Assembly: GCA_022818135.1 (NCBI GenBank)
Contig: JAFMSR010000019.1
Location: forward strand, 35,960,375-36,024,374
Source of the DNA: Saxidomus purpurata
Lineage: Eukaryota > Mollusca > Bivalvia > Venerida > Veneridae
Length of the DNA: 64,000 nucleotides
Reading direction: 5' to 3'
Within the stretch, counting starts at the first letter, position 1, and each line of letters opens with the position of its first letter. Shown piece after piece: positions 39,401 through 51,691 of this stretch. The notes beneath the pieces are model-generated. The model was given only the letters and a program-made list of their open reading frames with translations. It was not told the origin of the DNA and made no database searches. A program made the translations under genes and the position numbers.

Positions 39401-41692
39401 GTTTCGATATCAGTCAAGTACGTCCAGTATATACACAACTGCAACGTTCTGAATACAAATACATAAGGCATAAGTTTACTCTAAAAGTGACGTTACATAC
39501 AATAATAATAATAATAATAATAATAATGATAGTAATAATAACAATAATAATGATATTTCTTTAAAGAAGGTTGGTTCGTTTTGGGGAGGCTGCGTTTTTG
39601 GTACGTGGCATTCCCTGTTTGATATTATTTTTGTTTTTTTTACACATAAAGCTATGCTCATAACATATACTTATTTACAATGTGGCCTTCTAGAAAAGAA
39701 ACAAAAGTACAATCAGAGGCAAAGAAAATAGTATTTGAAACAACAAAATACAATGTACATTTACACAAAAAGACATTCAATCCCGACAAACACTCGGAAT
39801 CACCCCCATATGTTTTATGAAAAGTGAAATTATAATTATCAATCATACAAAACACATAATTTATCTATATGTAGCACATATGGAATTTATATTCTTAAAA
39901 TGCTAGATTATTGCTGCTGTTTTTGTAAAAGGAAGTTCTTGTATTTGTATTTGAAAGACGATACTGAAGAGATATTTCTAATTTCAACATGTATTATATT
40001 TCAAATATCAATACTGGTGTAACTGAATGAATTTTTCATATAATTTGTTCAAGGTTTGTGATGTCTTAAGTCATTCTTTCCGAAGAACGGAGTCTATAAT
40101 GTGTATTGTTCGAGAATGTTTACAACTCAGTCAGATATTCAGGTACTAGCATATGTTGGCAATACATTGGCATTAAAACTCATTTCAATTTACATGGGCT
40201 GTAAACTATTGTGGTAATGATTTTCTAATAGTATCATTCATATTTACCACAAGTATCATTCATATTTGGTGGTAAAACAATATACTCTTTCAGTAAATAT
40301 CGAATCTTGTGTAATATTCCATGTACCACGTTTGGTTCACATATACTCATCAAATTTTAGCGATGGTACAATAATGACTACTCAAGTCGGAAAGTCAAGT
40401 GTATTATATAGGTGAACTTTCGATAACTAAGGCAAGAATTAAGCGATATGGCTAGTAACGGTACTTGAAATGTATTATGTATACTTAGGTATAATATCAA
40501 TTGATATATACATTCGACTGTGTTGATAATTAAAAGATAAGACATGTTTATTTAAAGTTCCATCATCACTATGCGTGTAAAAATACTTGTTGCTCTCATT
40601 ACCGAGAAAGATGTATAACTAACTATATGTGTTTGTATGCTTTTGTGTTCAAATATCCGTAATGATACTAAATATCGTTCTATTATATATATGAACTGCG
40701 AATTGACATTATGTGTTCTTATTGTTATGATAAAACGTGAACATACATACATGTATATGGTGTTAGCACCGGTACTGCGAATATGGAAAGCATTCTGTAT
40801 ACAAGTAATTGTACAATTTTGTGTTGGAACCTACATGTTTGTACAATATCATAATTACATACCTGTCCATCACAAGATTAGAAATATATTCCTGATCATT
40901 CTTTCTCATCGAAACCTTTTTGAAATTGTCCTCGTTCTTCAAATTATCTTCTAGCTTAGACATCATATCTGATAATTTTCCAAACACCATCGTAGAACGA
41001 TTTGTTGCAAAAATGTACATGAAACCTCCACACACAAGCTTTCCTTTTGAATTTGAAACGGGTTGTAAAAGCATATCGTATCCGATTATTTTGGACAAAT
41101 GTGGTACAGGATTTGTGAACCAAACAAAATCGAACTCAATCAGCATGATATCGATATCAGTTTTCAATATTGACACAATAATTTTCGTTCTCAAAACCAT
41201 AAGTTTTATATAGCCTACATGGCTGTAAAACTGGTCATTCTGTGGGATATCTAAATCCAAATTTACAACATTGAGAAGTGGCCAATCTTTCGTTAATCTA
41301 TTTTTAGAAAAACTATCCGTTGTTATAACTAACATGCTATCATGTACACCCATAAAAAGTGTGTTGCATAACCAGCTGTATGCTAACGACAAATATGCAT
41401 TATTTACAACACTCAATAGTACAGTTTTCCTGCGTTTGGATATTTCTTTCGCCTTGCTTAGGATAATTTGTTCATAATCATGGAAACTTTCATTCCTGTT
41501 TACACTGATAGAACCATTTACTTCTTGAGTGCTAATGAAAGCAGAATTTACGTTTGCACTATACATATGTCTCAACACCACAAATAACAGAAAAGCATAC
41601 AAAATGTTAAAATCTTTATTATACCAGCATATATTGCGAAATATCCGATAACACGTGTAATAAACCATTTTGGTCTTTTTGGTATCCAGCAT
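36297..41692 (-). CDS. Nucleotide-diphospho-sugar transferase family protein, Golgi type II (3' end missing)
   Basis: Two exons, 41692-40863 and 36421-36297, join in phase: ATGGACAG|GTATGT with ATTTGCAG|ATATGG makes AGA (Arg). The 5' Met is the first after an in-frame TGA; Met9 is an alternative. A hydrophobic stretch at about residues 28-40 followed by RHMY suits a short signal anchor. Then come a stem with possible N-glycosylation sites (NGS, NES) and a domain resembling PF03407: LLSVVNNAYLSLAYSW, then LIEFDFVWFTNPVP at about 184-197, where E186-x-D188 sits where the family has its DxD metal and nucleotide-sugar site, CGGFMYI, and in exon 2 FLPHDKYADGKWY and VLHNNF. The likely role is glycosyl transfer in the Golgi; donor and acceptor cannot be told. 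A donor (G|GTGAGA) ends exon 2 and the frame stops three codons later, so at least one more exon is expected below 36297. I did not find it. Confidence 0.75.
37373..37545 (+). pseudogene. Non-LTR retrotransposon reverse transcriptase remnant
   Basis: The frame reads ENVSTELNLKLFDSLIRPIF, one stop, then YGTEIWINVLD. 'LklFdsLirPi..YG.EiW' is the classical block at the C-terminal end of the RT domain of LINE ORF2 proteins. The stop and loss of frame show a dead fragment. It lies in the intron of the glycosyltransferase gene, antisense to it, just before a TTAA element. Confidence 0.5.
37729..38561 (+). mobile_element. TTAA element, copy 2, with a tRNA-like segment inside
   Basis: 833 bp with ends TTAAGGTAGTG and CCCCACTACCTTAA, so both TIR and TTAA duplication are intact. 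It shares its whole length with copy 1, about 22 kb away, and has no ORF. It lies in the glycosyltransferase intron. Confidence 0.72.
38411..38483 (-). repeat. tRNA-derived segment (SINE-like head) in the TTAA element
   Basis: The minus strand has an A box TGGCGCAGTGGTTAGAGC and a B box GGTTCAATCCC at tRNA spacing, and a T-arm ATGGG-TTCAATC-CCCGT. The 5' acceptor strand does not pair with AGGAGCC, and only 3 of 5 anticodon-stem pairs form, so this is tRNA-derived and not a functional tRNA. A decayed version sits at the same place in copy 1 (16286-16333). Confidence 0.6.
39501..39551. repeat. (ATA)n microsatellite
   Basis: Imperfect AATAAT tract interrupted by atgatagt. Confidence 0.9.
39576..39638 (-). 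repeat. 63-bp conserved core beside an (AAT)n tract, copy B
   Basis: The exact inverse of 24508-24570, and like it placed about 20-30 bp from a microsatellite, here (ATA)n at 39501-39551. Confidence 0.8.
40863..41692 (-). CDS. Exon 1 of the glycosyltransferase (anchor, stem, ExD motif)
   Basis: 830 nt, 276 codons plus two bases. The unspliced frame runs about 33 codons past the donor AG|GTATGT at 40862 into sequence without family resemblance, so the exon is taken to end at 40863. Confidence 0.75.
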
Positions 41693-43639
41693 TGTGAAAA
41701 ATACAATTCAAAGTCATTTATCCTTGAACGAGATATGGTTTAAACAATCAAGTCATTTTAAAGTCTACTGCAATATCCAATTGTATTTGGAGTCCTTTAT
41801 TAACTCTGCAGATCAGTTTGCATGTTTATTCTGTTTGTAAATGCTTTTTCTCTCCTTTTGCCCCGGATAATTAACGGTTTTGTGTGTACATAGTATCAAT
41901 ACCAAAATCAAATTTCAACTTGAAAGACCTTCACATGTTTCAAATGTCTAACAGTGTCTAGCGTAGGAATGTTGCTCAGGAGAACTTTTGTACCACATAA
42001 AATATATTATTTCCTTAAAATAATTCTCTGTTTGAACAATTCATTTTTTTATACTGTGATTTTCCTTAGGGAGTCAACTTACACCCTTTCTACTTCTACC
42101 TCGTACAAAAGATTTGTCATGCCAAAAAAAAAAGTTCTTAGGCCATCCTTAAAAAATTGTTTGTTTGCCCTAACGCGACCCAGAATTTTTTCAGTGGGTA
42201 GGTAGGTAGGTCTTTTTTTTTTTTGATTTTTTTTTTTTTTTTTTGATTTTCAGATGTTTTATAGATGTTGTATTAACTCGGTACATACATTTACATTGAC
42301 ATGTATGTTGTATCTTAGATTAATAGCTGACATATTGTACACTTAATATTTGCACCTTTCTTGTCAATATTTCTCTATTTCTTCTGTTGTATGTACCTAT
42401 TGGCTATTAGCACCCCACTGTAGAATGCTATTAACCTGCTTTGTAACATATCTGCATGGGTGGTGGTTTGCACATTATCATTTTAGCCATAAGCCAGGCT
42501 CCCAAAGTGCTTAACAAGGCTCATTCCAGAAGTGCTTTAATAGTGTTGTAAAATCATTCAAACCGTAAATTTGAAGAAGTTATTAAGCTATAGAATGTCA
42601 AACAACTCAGTGTCCGAGTGAGCCTTGTATTTGGACCTGTGGCCAGGTTAGGAACAGGTTCACATAAAAAATCTATAAAATTTGAACTTCAACATAGGAA
42701 AATTAATTTGTACCACTGTAAAAATTTAAATTAATTATGCGAGAACTTACAAAATGTTCAGATAATATCAAATTGAGTGGAATTTTTCATCTGACATTGC
42801 CAGGTTTAACATTTAGTTCTGGCTTCCAAAACTCTAAATGCCGCTATTTTGATATTTTGTTTTTCGTCAGGTGCGGCTATATATAGAGTTTTGGATCAGT
42901 ACTACTACAAATCCTTACCAGAATAACAGAGCTTGCAAATTTTCATCTAATGTACTTTGAGTAGAGAAATATGGTCATGTTCAGGTCATATATTCATTAA
43001 TTCATATTTTCAAACCAATGACGATGTTCTACAACCAAATTGAATGTTGACTACAAAAACATCGATTTTTCAAACGAATCATTTTGTTTACATTTACAAC
43101 GGACTTTCGTATGACGCAATCGCACTTATTTTTCATGTAGTTCAGAATGCTTGATATTTCCTTTTGATTAGTGTTTAGATGATATAAAGGACGAGTGTAA
43201 ATATAAAATAGCATTTACCACTATGTTTTTTAATTTGAAAACAAAATTACTTTATTTTCGACGCGGTACATAACCTGAAAGTGTTCGCGCCAAAACGCAC
43301 GTCATGTAAATAACTTTCCCTGATCGTGACCGCAATCGGAATCTTCGGCGATTTCCCGCAGATATCCTTTTCCAAAGGTTCGTGGGAATGGCCACGTGAT
43401 AATTGTCAAATCGGCAAGATGGCTACCAATATGTGAAAATTCTGACCTGCTCGAAACTTTCGTTTTGCTTTACGCTAAATAGATACAATTTGATGTTCAA
43501 ATTTGGCAAATTAAAAGATTATAGTCTTATTAATAAAATTATTTATTCCTTTCACTTATTTCTTATGAAATACTGAAATGCGAGCGTGTCAGATTTCTGA
43601 CACGATTATTGGTACGATTTCCCTGCGGAGTGAGCTTCA

Positions 43640-43705
43640 GCGTACACGTCAGGGGTGCGGAATTTCTAGTCCGACACGGGTTTTTCTGCCCAACTTGTCC
43701 GCGGA
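43640..43705. repeat. Left arm of a degenerate inverted repeat with 48990-49065
   Basis: Shares caggggtg(c/t)gGaa and tgtccgcgga(c)aagt with the reverse complement of 48990-49065. It nests inside the 42141-49289 ends. Confidence 0.4.
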
Positions 43706-43884
43706 CAAGTCAAAATTCGAGAAAAATAAAATGAATAATGTAAGACAGTCCCAAGTAATCCAGCCAGGAACCGCCCGATTTGTTTGCAGTTTTATGAAAA
43801 CCAACATTAATACACCTGTAAAGGTGACCTGTTGAATCAAAATCCATTGAATTACAAAGTTCGAATCAGACGTATTTTCGTTGA

Positions 43885-45745
43885 GAATCGCCGCTACTGT
43901 ATACTATCACGGCGTTATGTTTTTTATTGTTTCAAAAAGAATTGAGTTATTTCTTATAAATCAGAATCTAAACTATTTATCACCTTTATGTTGACTTACA
44001 ATATTTATTTCCATTTAAAGTAAGCTGTAATTGGTCCTTTAGCATTTGTCACCAGCGGTAGGTGTGGAAAATGTGGCCTGTCGTAAAGGGTGACGCAAAA
44101 CTGTTTGCAAATCCAAGCTATGTGCAGTGAATAATCTAGCCATGCGTCCTGCGTCATAGACGCACAAAAAATGCAAAGGACGCAAAGATTTGAAATATGT
44201 GCGTCCTTTAGGACGCAAGCACGTGAAAATCGAGACTTGGGTATATGCTCACGGCAGTTTGTATAAAAGAATATCGTCCATGAACTTGCGTTTCCTGATT
44301 AAAAAATCGCGGCACTTCGAGGGTGTTAAATCGCGGTACTTAGAGTGGTGTTTCAGACAGCTAACAGGACTTTAAATTAGAATTATTTTTTACTTTTGTA
44401 CATTTATCAAATTCGAAAATATTTGCCGACCAACGTACATTTGTATAGCTTGATATAGTGCATAACCAAAATAAAACTTACTCATATTATACATTGTCTA
44501 TTCCAAACTAGTTTTTATAATCCAAAATAATCAGACCCGTCAAAATGTTCGGTATTTTTAATGCCACGTGCTTCGCTTGGATCAGACGAAACTCGGCGTC
44601 GGCGTACGTGCTTTGATCTCATAACACCTGCGGCTTTATGAGTAAAAGAAGTCGCTGTAGAAATTATTTTATTCGACAAAGTTAATTCTTTAAAATAAAT
44701 ACATTGTAGAAGAAAATTGTTACTTAGAAAAAATCGGCTTGAAGCGCCGCGATTTTGTTATAAACATAACGTTTATTTTAAGTAAAGAATAGTTGGAACT
44801 TATTAATGTTAATTAAGTCAATTGAAAATATTTTTCGCATTCACAAATTATCAAACGTTACTCAGTCAGAGGTGTAACATAGCTCGAAATTTCAAAGTTG
44901 ACGTAGTTAGTTTGTCATCCTTTATGAATGCTCGTATTTTTCACACCTACCGCGACATTCGCGAGTGACAAATGCTAATTGGAGAATAAACCTCGACTAA
45001 TTACAGCAGATTTTTTAACGGAAATAAATATTTAAAATCTACGTAAAAGGTAATTAATATTTTCAGTAACTCAATACTTTAAGAAACAATTATATTTGAA
45101 AAAAAAACAACATATCACAGCGGCGATTCTATTTTCTGACTTTTTCGGAAAGGGACTCATTGTTTCATAGCTGGGACTCATTGTTTTGAAAAATGTGCGT
45201 CCCAGGGACTCATATAAATCAAAACCTAGATTATTCACTGTATGTGACACTAATGACTGAGTAATGTTTGTCAATTTGTGAATGCAAACAAATATTTATC
45301 AATTAACATTAAAAAAGTTCTAACTGTTCTTTATAAAACAAAACGCGGCGTTCCAGCGTGTTCGTGTTTTTGTCATTTATTGTTTCAGCAACTGTCAAAG
45401 TCAACGTTTTTCCAGTAATATTTATTTTAATGAATAACATTTGCCGAATAAATTATTTTAACTGCAACCTCCTCAATCATAAAAGATAAAGCTGCAGGTG
45501 TCACGAGATCAAAAAACAATCGCCGACGCTATATTGTACATGTGAGTTTTCTTTGATCTTCGAGAAGCACGTGGCATCAAAAAGACCGAGATATTTGACA
45601 GTTCGAGACATGTAAAAGTAGCTCTAGACAATAGTCTGATAATTTTGGATTATAAAAATAATAGTTTGGAATAAATAATGTTATGAGTAAGTTTTATTTT
45701 TGGTGATACAATATATTGAACACGCTTTACAAAATGTACGTCGGT
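43885..45745. repeat. Two interleaved inverted repeats (X-Y-x'-y')
   Basis: X at about 43885-44150 matches inverted 44925-45245: shared blocks include gaatcgccgct, gtaattggtc/gtaattagtc, tagcatttgtcac, cggtaggtgtg and cagtgaataatctag. Y at about 44427-44890 matches inverted 45245-45745: shared blocks include cgtacatttgta, aaaataaaacttactcat, ttccaaact, gcgccgcg, ttaatgttaatt and gcattcacaaatt. The order X-Y-x'-y' means the two stems exclude each other in one strand. Confidence 0.65.
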
Positions 45746-46637
45746 TATGGTTGGCCATCGCCACCAAAAATAATTAAGCCGTGGTAAAAATATTTTAGCT
45801 CCGGCATAAATATGATTTTAACCGCGGCATAAATATTTAAGCTCCGGCATAAATATGATTTAAGCCGCGGCTAAAATGTTTTTTACCCCGGCATTAATCT
45901 ACCGTGAATAAAATATTTAATATTGAGTGACAGCGGCCGGGTAGGTTTGCCATTGTCATCAAAAATAATTATTTTCGCTCTGGTAAAATTATGATTTTAA
46001 CCGCGGTTAAAATATTTTTTGTCCGGCATAAATGTTATACATTTCTACCGCGATATAAATATTTAATATTGAGTAACAATGGCCGACTATGGTTGGCCAT
46101 CGTCACCAAAAATAATTAATTCATCCGCGGTAAAAATATTTAAGCTCCGGCATAAATATGATTTTAGCCGCGGCATAAATATGATTTACACCGGAGTTAA
46201 AATATTTATTTTTGACAAGGCCGGCTATGGTTTGCCATCGCCACCAAAAATAATTCATTTAGCCGCGTTAAAAGTATTTAAGCTCCGGCATAAATATTTA
46301 TTTTTGACAAGGCCGGCCACATTATTTCGTTTTTTACCGCACCTAAAATAAAGTGTAACATTTCTGTCGGAGCTAAAATCGTTTTTTACCGGAGCTTAAA
46401 TATTTTAACCGCGGCTAAAACAATTATTTTTGGTGACGTTGGCCAGCAAAAAATCAGATTTTTGCCGGAGCTGAAAGATTTTAGCCGCGGCTAAAATCAT
46501 ATTTATGCCGCGTCTTAAATCATATTTATGCCGGAGCTTAAATATTTATGCCGCGGCTAAAATCATATTTATGCCGGAGCTAAAATATTTTTACCGCGGC
46601 TTAATTAATTATTTTTGGTGGCGATGGCCAACCATAG
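45744..46637. mobile_element. Foldback element with alternating CCGCGG and CTCCGG modules
   Basis: Left arm 45744-45872 and right arm 46495-46637 are near-identical inverted copies, beginning GGTTGGCCATCGCCACCAA and followed by units of about 25 bp in which CCGCGG and GCTCCGG alternate, separated by CATAAATATGATTT or CATAAATATTTA. Further direct copies of the GGCCATCG(C/T)CACC start occur at about 45948, 46091 and 46233, and one inverted copy at about 46430. Open frames here are by-products of the repeat. Confidence 0.75.
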
Positions 46638-46715
46638 GAGGTTTTAGTGTGTCGTCACATCCGGGATTTTCCGTTACTAAAAATAGCGTGGCCGTCAACT
46701 GTATCGAGTTCGGCC
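46636..46715. repeat. Arm of a degenerate inverted repeat with 48580-48665
   Basis: Reads cataggaggttttag, then ccgggattttccg, tggccgtcaa and gttcggcc. The reverse complement pattern is found at 48580-48665 (tcggcc, ttgacggcca, ggggattcc, taaaacctcctatag). It nests between the outer ends. Confidence 0.4.
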
Positions 46716-49306
46716 ATATGCCGAGCGTGTATTGATACAGTATAGACATTATTTATCGCCAAAATAAACTAAATATTATTAAGTTTCTTTTAAGTTTTGA
46801 AGTGGAAGTAAATACATTATTTCTTATATAAAATATATTTGAGTTGTTGCTATAATCAAATAATTAACTTTGATCAGGCTTTGTGAGATTTCCCTTCTTT
46901 CACCTTTCATTTGTCTTCTTTCCTTCACTGATTAATTATTCTCTTTCTATCTTACCCTTTTCTCTCTGAAGTATTTGTTTTCAAAACCAGCACACTTAGT
47001 ATTATACAAAACCATAATCCTACTTTAAAAGTACTTTGTGTGTTTTAAAAAAAAGTTAATAGGTAGTCCCGGCCGATCGTGGGATTTCTCCTCTTGGTGA
47101 ACTCGCCAAGACTCCCATGTATACTGGTACCTTTGTTTGGTTATATAATGCATATGTATGTCTCAAAAATAAATGACAGAAAAAGATATCCCTGATTTGA
47201 TATAATTACGGAAGTATACACTACAGATGTGTATACTGCCGTGGTATATACTGTAATCAACGTCCATGACATCTACAGCGACGGGCACAAGTGACACTTC
47301 CAAAAAAGTGTTGTATACACATAATAAAACATGCCTTATTAATTGTATATTATCTTAGCTGAGCAACTGCTTCCTTTAAATGCCCACACGCCATGCAGTT
47401 TACGTCTGCGATTACTCATTATTTCAAAAAATTTAATATGTTTGATGCCATGTTGTTAGATTAACAAAGTATATGTAGATTAGTGGAAAGCCTCAAACTT
47501 AGAGAAAACAAAGACTTCAAAATATCGAATTAAAATTTCCTTTTTTTCAGACATTTGTTGTCGACTCTAAAATAAAAAGAAACTCAGCTATCTGTAATTA
47601 AAAAAATATTCTGTCTTATCTGCGTCCTTATATCAAGAATATTATGATGAATAAATTGATCATGTAGATTCAATCAAAGCTTGATGTGTGCAATATGCCA
47701 CGTTATGCAATTCATTCAAACTGGTCATCTATGACGTGTGACCAATTAGTCGATAAACAGGATGTTACATGGATTAATTAAATCCAAGTTATAACGTGCT
47801 TTATGCCCTAGGGGACAATATCCCTTACTGGATCTCTATGGCAACGTGTCATTTGTGTGTCTTATGTCATCGCCAGGCGTTGTGAAAACATATATAGCAC
47901 AGTGTCATGTATTATATAGCTATAGGGTCTTCATGGTTTCTAAAGTTTAATTTGACACTATTCATAAATAAATGTACGCTTCACAGACACATGCATGATT
48001 TCTATGAATATTTTTTTTTACTGAAATTAGAGACATATAATAGGGAAAATATCCGAATAAAGCCTTGACCTTTCTAAACAAAGTATATAATTTACAAATT
48101 AACATCATGTTTATACATTTTGTATAAAAAAAATTGTGGCAGAAATTGGGAGTCTGAAAAATTCCAACAAGATGTATTATGTACAATAATTAGAGGATCA
48201 TCTTAATGCGGAGAACTTCACTGTAGCAATTTTTTCCATCTATGTACAGCAACAAAATATACTAAGCACTATGTGAAAATAATGAATATCGGCGCTAATT
48301 CAAAAAAAAAGAAGAAGAAAAGAATTGTGACACTTTCGGCAGGAATAGCAAGTAGCCTAGGGAAAGCGGACATTGTCAAGTTACATTCGTTTTGGCCGAT
48401 TCAGTTTAAATTCACACTTTCATATCGGACTTTATAATGAAAACTATACATAAGCATCAATGGCATAGACACGGCAACACAGACATTGCATATAAACTAG
48501 ATTTTGTTTCATTTAATTACGTTATAGCCTAAAATATAAACTGCCGTACGGTCAAATGCTCTATTTTGCTTTCATTTCGGCCGATCAATTGACGGCCAGT
48601 CAATGCGCATGCGCCGGAATGACGTCATATCGGGGATTCCTAAAACCTCCTATAGTCGGTCGCCAAATCTTCTTGAATTAATATGCATACAACAGTGTGG
48701 ACACATTTCTACTGAATATAATAAATCTGATTTTTATTTCCCGTAAACCCGTTAATTTACGTGTAAAACCACTCGGAGTGTCGCAAATACACTCCCGCGA
48801 AGTGCCGTAATATTTCTCCGTACTCTAAGTCACTTCAGGCACTCCCAAGCTCACTGGGAAGTCCGAGCTTTGCAGAATCCTCTAGACATGTACTGATTAG
48901 CATATAAAATAAAAATCTTAACCTGGTCCTTGTTTGTTTCACATAATTTGGTTTTAATGTTGAAATCTGGACAGGTGAATTTTGACCTCGGACAAGTGAA
49001 TTTTTACATCTCACTCGTCCGCGGAAAAGTGAAAAAATAAAGGATTTCCACACCCCTGCACGTTCTGTCAAGCATAGTCGAGGATAACTGATTGGTATTA
49101 CTTACGAAAGAACTACAGAAAAGAAATACCAGAAAATGAGAAAGATGGAAAATGACAAAAAACGGAACGGTTTTTCTCGACGGCAGAAAAAATTTTTTTT
49201 GGCTTTCAGATCCAAAAAAAAAAGTCAGTCGGGAGGATTTTCATCAGTCGGTCGCGTTAGGGCAAACAAACAATTTTTTAAGGATGGCCTTATCTAAAAA
49301 TATGCC

Positions 49307-49686
49307 TTAAAGGGACATACCCTACATTTACCCGATTGTATTCTCGAAACATAGGTTATGTGTTCAATGAACGTAAAATGATAAATAAATACAATTTCAA
49401 AGACGAACCTATGGCAAAAAAGCCTCATTTTACCACAATAAATCATTATAGCAGCCTTCTGCAATAAATCGCATCCACCCATTAATTGTACAACAACAAC
49501 TGTACATAGATTATTGAATGGTTTATGGTACTGCAGCATATTTTAAACCGCTGATTGTATCGATTATGACTGGAATGCATAGCTGAAACTTTGAGGTTAA
49601 GTTATAATTATTACTTCCAAAGATTCTATTATTTAATGTTTTTGAGGTTATTTAGTTCGACACCAGTTATAGGGTATGTCGTTTAA
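49307..49686. mobile_element. MITE with TTAA target duplication
   Basis: The ends TTAAAGGGACATACCCTA and TAGGGTATGTCGTTTAA are inverted repeats bordered by TTAA, as in piggyBac- or Kolobok-type elements. There is no coding content. An inverted, diverged partial copy is at about 5925-6075. Confidence 0.65.
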
Positions 49687-51691
49687 ATGGTTCAACCCAA
49701 GAACAAACATAGAAGCTGTATGCGTCTAAATTAGAATCAACAGAGTCGGTGTCTTGTGCACTACACACTAAGTATACGACAACATAACTCTAAAGCTTGA
49801 CCAAATTGAGACGAAAACGTAACAAACCTACGGCTCTGTTTCTGTTTAATTTACATTATGTAACAATGTACATACAGAGTGGTGTACTTTGTCCACCAAA
49901 GTCACCAAGCCATTGCTAAAACGTGTATAAAGTAATGATAATAGCATTGATAGTTTTAGAGGAATATTGATTTAAAAAGAAACATTAACAAAGAAATATG
50001 ACTTCTTCGGTGAAAAACGGGTCATGACTCAAGCAAAGTGTATGGATTAGCAATATACCGTCGGTGAAATTCAAAATCCGCGTAAGTCAATTTTCGATCA
50101 AAAACTATTTTTAGACCATAGAATTCAGCATCTTAAACTCTATAAACTACGAAAACCATGTATAGAGGAGCCAATAGGAAGACGGAGTTTTGGTCATGTG
50201 AGCAATCCTCGTATGTTGATTGGATGCCAAAAGTGAAATTCGAAAACCGCGTATAACTTAAACAGAAATGTTTCTGAGTGAAAATTGTGGAAAAGAGGAG
50301 TTTTATTCATTTTCACACACTGAAGATAATACATTTGCTATTTATAAATATATATGAGTAGATTAATTCATTAATACCAAGCAAACTTTACGATAACGTG
50401 CAATAACAACCTAAACATTGTTTTTTCATGTTTTGTGTATTTTCCACCGTGGTATGATCATGTAAATAAACATGTGTTGCCTGTGTTTTTGGACATCTGT
50501 TTGCAAATAAGAAGTTTAAATATACATACATGTACTAGATTTGTAAACAAAATGGTAGAAATGCTTTTTTTTCGCAGAAAAATGCATATTATTTAGACTG
50601 TTCTGACATACGCAGTTTTCGTTTATAAAAGTCTTCACTGATTTTAATGATATACGAGACTTTCGAATTTATGAAGTTTGATTTTCTGGTCATAGAAGTT
50701 GGTGCAACAGGTACATAAACGGTCAAATACTATAATAATAACAATAATGAATATTTCATGAGTGTTAGAAATAGATATAACGATCAAAGTACATCAATAC
50801 AATAATAATCCCTACACTAGAACTACAAAAAAGCTCGAGGCGAAAAAATGTGGAACGCCTAGGATTATAATTGTCATTGTAGTGTTTGACAACTTAGTGT
50901 AGGTGTACTACAAAAACTGCCTAAACCATACGAACAAGTATGAATTATATAGTGAACGATGATAAATGCCCATGAGTGCTACTATGTTTCTACCTAATTA
51001 TTAAAATTTACGTTAGAGATTTGAAATGCAAATGGTTAGATCAAAAAGGTTTCTTTCTAGGTCTAAGTATTTCTTTACATAAAACACCAATTGTCTTTCT
51101 ATCTTTGACAAATTTAAAAGATGTCAGAGTCTTTGGGGAGCCCGCCTGACGATGAATTGATTTGTGAAGTATGCCAAATGTGCCCATGCAATAGTTTGAA
51201 ACTAGAATACGACTTGTTGCCTGGAGATAAAATGTGACTTTTGGCTATTCTGTTGGTCATGTCCTTTGCTATACACGGGCTCCTTAAATATTAAGAAGTC
51301 AAAATATGATCACCTACAACAACTGAAGACCTGCATTCAACAGCATTATCATGCCTTCTATGACGATTTGTTGTATGCTTAAACCGTAAACGGGGACATT
51401 TAGCTTTAAAATAAAACTCTGTCCGTGTAGTCAAGTTTGACCTGCCATGTTAATCATAGATTTTTCTAGACTGTGCGCTTATGTCCCACTGCATTTATAA
51501 AGAACAAATATTGTGTTTTGTGTCACACCATACAATTGACAGTTTAAATGTTAAAGTTTACTTTTACTGTTTTAATCGTTCCAGTTATCAAGCTTGTTGT
51601 TTTAAAAGCACTAAACTCCCGTTCAAATTGTGCGCCATTAATATGATGTATCATTTACCTGTTTCACATTTAATAATATTCTTTCGCTTTT

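Larger units (their letters stand above)
36422..40862 (-). other. Intron of the glycosyltransferase gene
   Basis: 4441 nt from GTATGT to TTTGCAG. It holds the LINE remnant, TTAA element copy 2 with its tRNA-like part, and core B with the (ATA)n tract. Confidence 0.65.
42141..49289. mobile_element. 7.15 kb TIR-bounded composite foldback block
   Basis: The ends are a perfect 40-bp inverted repeat (42141-42180 and 49250-49289, starting GGCCATCCTTAAAAAATTG). Both are flanked by TTA, as expected of a 3-bp target duplication of the PIF/Harbinger type (TWA); that class assignment is inference. The inside has no ORF above about 90 codons and is built largely of inverted repeats listed separately. 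It could also be two solo ends of one family, but no second end of a short copy is visible near either. Confidence 0.55.

Noticed and set aside
43415..43430. cggcAAGATGGCtacc as a YY1-type start of a housekeeping gene
   Set aside because: The ATG frame stops after five codons, and the site lies inside the repeat-built 42-49 kb block.
46079..46735. Frames with repeated FKLRHKY or AKIIFMPELKY
   Set aside because: Translations of the CCGCGG/CTCCGG foldback modules.
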